Assembly: GCA_036172665.1 (NCBI GenBank)
Contig: CM069880.1
Span: 6,264,501 to 6,328,500, forward strand
Direction of reading: 5' to 3'
Source: Prosopocoilus inquinatus
Lineage: Eukaryota; Arthropoda; Insecta; Coleoptera; Lucanidae
DNA length: 64,000 nucleotides
Position numbers and translations under genes: made by a program. Shown here in pieces: positions 61,074 to 64,000 of this stretch; within the stretch, counting starts at the first letter, position 1; each line of letters starts with the position of its first letter. The notes below the pieces were generated by a model that was not told the DNA's origin, did not search any database, and was given only the letters and a program-made list of their open reading frames with translations.

Positions 61074-62370
61074 ATGATGATGGACAATATCGGAAAGATG
61101 ATTGAACATCAAGCACTGGGTGAACAAGCGGTCGATTCTCCAGATGGAAACGCGCATGCGGTGACTGGTAGCATGGAGACGCAGGCCGTCCGCATGAGGT
61201 TGGTGTCGCGCGCTGTTGTGGAAAGACGACTTGTCAAACAAGAAGAAGCGGATGGCCCATTATCTGTTATTGTTCAAACTCAGGAGGAGTCCAGAGATTC
61301 TGAACTTCTTAGTCCTGGTAAGCTGTCACCAACATCGGTGAGTGTTGCGAACATGATCGACACGGGAGATTTTCGTACGCTTCAACCTGAACCCACTTAC
61401 CAGACACTGACCTCTGTAAACGGAAGAATGTCTCCACCAGGATACAGCCCTAGTTCTTCTTACGCAACTTTGACACCTCTTCAACCCCTGCCACCAATCT
61501 CCACTATGTCAGACAAGTTCGCTTATGGCCACGCGAGTAACGTGACGGGGTCGTTTGCGGTGATGCAGAACAATGGTCTCGGAATTGGACTGGGATTAGG
61601 AGTAAATGTTAATTCGGCGTATACGATGCCCAACATGGGCATGACTCCCCCGCACAATTACTCATCCCCAAGCATGGGAATGCAACAACAATCTAGTCCT
61701 ATAAGTCCTCAAAGTGCTTACAGTCAAAATGGACTACCTTCACCCCAAAAAAGTATGTCACCTCCTAGCTACGATTCACCCTACGGAACGCAGCGTGAGC
61801 TTGTGGGAAGGTCGTTGCAAAGTCCGCAGTTAAGTCCTCCATCTGCATCCTTAAATTCACCGGGAGGTACATTAGTAACGAGTTTTAGTGGTGCGACCTT
61901 AAACGGACTTACACTCCAACACCATCCGCCAACATTAGTGCAAATAGCGGCACCTCAACGTGAATGCTCTCCATCACCACCAGTTATAAGTCTTCAACAG
62001 CCACCTACGCAACAACCACAACAGCCGCAACCCCAACAACAACCTCAACAGCAACCAGCACCGTTACAGCAAATTCCTTCGAAAGGAGCCACACCGAGCA
62101 CCTTGAGCGTTACAACAATAGCCACTGATGTGGAAGAAATTAACACCAAAGAACTGGCACAAAGAATAAGCGCGGAACTGAAGCGGTATAGCATACCTCA
62201 GGCTATATTCGCCCAGAGAGTGTTATGCCGTTCACAAGGAACTTTGTCAGACCTGTTGCGAAATCCTAAACCTTGGTCCAAGTTGAAATCTGGCAGAGAA
62301 ACTTTTCGGAGGATGTGGAAGTGGCTTCAAGAACCTGAATTTCAGAGGATGTCAGCGTTACGACTGGCAG
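61074..62370 (+). CDS. onecut: Onecut homeobox transcription factor, first coding exon (CUT domain)
   Basis: ATG 61074 starts 432 codons ending in phase 1 at a GTAAGT donor (62371). Onecut (HNF6 family) proteins bind DNA with one CUT domain and a divergent homeodomain, and act in neural and photoreceptor development. The N-terminal 300 residues are low-complexity (Ser/Pro/Gln-rich with QSPQLSPPS-type stretches), followed by a Gln/Pro tract (about 305-330). The CUT domain occupies about residues 352-431: INTKELAQRISAELKRYSIP, FAQRVLCRSQGTLSDLLRNP and PWSKLKSGRETFRRMWKWL, ending EFQRMSALRLA. The split right after the CUT domain matches the vertebrate ONECUT gene structure. The homeodomain exon must lie to the right of the window. 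The next upstream in-frame codon set lacks an ATG, so this start is favoured. Confidence 0.92.
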
Positions 62371-64000
62371 GTAAGTAACATATTCTGTTGTAGAATAAGA
62401 GACGATCATTTAAAAGGAATCACTTATACATCGCTGGACCTTGTATTATTCATTCACCCTTCTAAAGGGGAGCCTGACGAGGGGTTGTAGAAAACAAGTT
62501 TATCTGGTTTCAAAATATATTATGTGTTTGCATATAAAATCACTATTCAATTCGTTATAAACTTAAATATACGCTGTTTGGCGTTGCAAAGTAACGAAAA
62601 TCATCTGCCAGTCATATTTGAACTATTAGAGTTTGGATATGCTTTAATATAAAACGGCAATCGAATGACTGACCGACTGCTACTTACATTCAATGACTTT
62701 TCAATGACGCATTGTCTCGGAACAGTATCACTGAGTCTGAAGAAAAAATACAATCATTTATACAATTAACACGCGATTCTTATTTCACTTTGATGCGGTG
62801 GTACTTCTTAAACACCGAAACCTTCCAACCTATCGTAAAGGGAAATACGTACCGAAAAAGAAAATGAATCGACAACTTTTGTCACTTGTCTTTTGAAGTT
62901 TTTGTTTCTAAGAGCCGTTTTACATCCATCAATTGTTAAGTACAATTTCTTGCGCAAAGTGACAAAGTATCGATGCAACAAAAGAACGTTAACTGTAATA
63001 GCCTGTCTCTCTTGCCTCTCACTTTGTAAGAGATTTTGTATAAATTTTGATACACGTAAAACGGCTCTAAGTCAGTAAGTTAATATTTAATTTTGAAAAC
63101 GATTGCTCGTACATGAAATTGCTTTTTGCTCTCTCAATCAATTTCCAAACACCGAACGGCAACCACCCATTTATTTCTAAATTTACAATTCAACTTTGCT
63201 AATATACTTCTTTTAACAACACCACAAACAAAACGGCTAAACCGCTTTAAAAGTGTTGCTTGGCTATTGTATTGATTTTTTACTTGACGCTAATAATGCC
63301 TCCCCTCCACTGAGTCTCTAATGGGTTACACTTTTAAATTCATACGATTAAACCTAATATATTACACGGACTTTCCTATTTCAGTGTGTTCAGTAAATAA
63401 TGAACAAATAGTGTATAGTTGATTTTAGATTTTTCTCATATTTACTGTGTTTCGTACGTATTTGTATATCAAGCAGTCAAAAGAAAAAGTTGTCTGCAAC
63501 GAAGATACTTTTGTCTCTATTCCATAAAATATTTTGAAATTTGAAATGTCGTTATTTAATTTAAGAAAAGTTACAAGCTATCAAATTGTGTTGGGATGGA
63601 AAACAATATTTCTGGAAGGTGTGAAGGAACCACATACATACGTATGCTTAATTTCAACTTGAAAACATACGGACATATTTTGCGCTTTCGTTTCAAATCT
63701 TTTGATTTTCGTTTGTACCTCGTGTCCAGAATATACAGCGGACGGTTTTCTTTTGCACCTTTCATTTTATAACCGCCTGTTCTACTTCCACCATTTTTCA
63801 AGTTACAGTGAAACAGGCTGTATGTGTTCCATCTTCTCTGTGAAGATATTTTAATTTCAAATTACAAATAGATAGATAGCTACTTTTGTTATTTTATACT
63901 GCTTGCCACTCATCAATTGCTCATACTCGTCATCCTTACGATACTTTGAATCTGATCTAACTAACGTTATTATTAAACATCTAACGGCTTAATTCTAAAT
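62371..64000 (+). other. onecut: Onecut intron 1 (start)
   Basis: Begins with the GTAAGT donor. No homeodomain coding sequence appears before the window ends. AT-rich, no clear repeat recognised. Confidence 0.6.

Overview
This is a low-GC, intron-rich eukaryotic window that looks like insect nuclear DNA, possibly from a beetle or another holometabolous insect (order uncertain). The reasons are the gene set (XXYLT1, a PHF13/PHF23-type PHD gene, ataxin-7/SCA7, onecut), introns of about 50 bp with GT-AG ends, and a heavy load of Ty3/gypsy, hAT, piggyBac-type, Harbinger-type and small inverted-repeat elements. No tRNA, rRNA or CRISPR was noticed.

Layout. 1-6436 holds two damaged Ty3/gypsy retrotransposons in opposite orientation, apparently one inserted in the protease region of the other. 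6437-9888 is transposon-rich and includes an inverted-repeat element flanked by TTAA that contains the last exons of the ESCRT-II gene VPS25. 9889-11103 (-) is a three-exon XXYLT1 homologue. 11104-16158 is intergenic with a TIR element carrying a possible first exon, a solo LTR and a MITE. 16159-27844 (+) is a gene of about 28 exons for a coiled-coil protein of about 2,000 residues, with a 1.9 kb hAT-type element in one intron. 29317-30726 (+) is a 173-residue PHD-finger protein. After 7.5 kb without recognised genes, 38246-48145 (+) is the six-exon ataxin-7 homologue of the SAGA deubiquitinase module, its introns full of repeats. 52287-59326 is a cluster of hAT-type elements, one with most of a transposase. 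61074-62370 (+) is the first coding exon of onecut (CUT domain); its homeodomain lies beyond the window.

The most notable signals are: (1) a dispersed repeat of about 310 bp carrying a type-I hammerhead ribozyme motif (three well-preserved copies and one decayed), arranged in inverted and partly tandem units as known for Penelope-like elements; (2) the VPS25 gene fragment, with an intron, captured between inverted repeats; (3) several hAT-type elements that share one architecture, namely TAG-GATG-like ends, mostly with 8-bp target duplications, and inverted subterminal arrays of short motifs that differ in sequence between elements; (4) an unexplained 166-codon open exon inside the coiled-coil gene whose donor phase fits the next constitutive exon.

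The host genes do not form a pathway. XXYLT1 acts on Notch EGF repeats, while the PHD protein, ataxin-7 and onecut act in chromatin and transcription. Splice sites were read by eye and are predictions.
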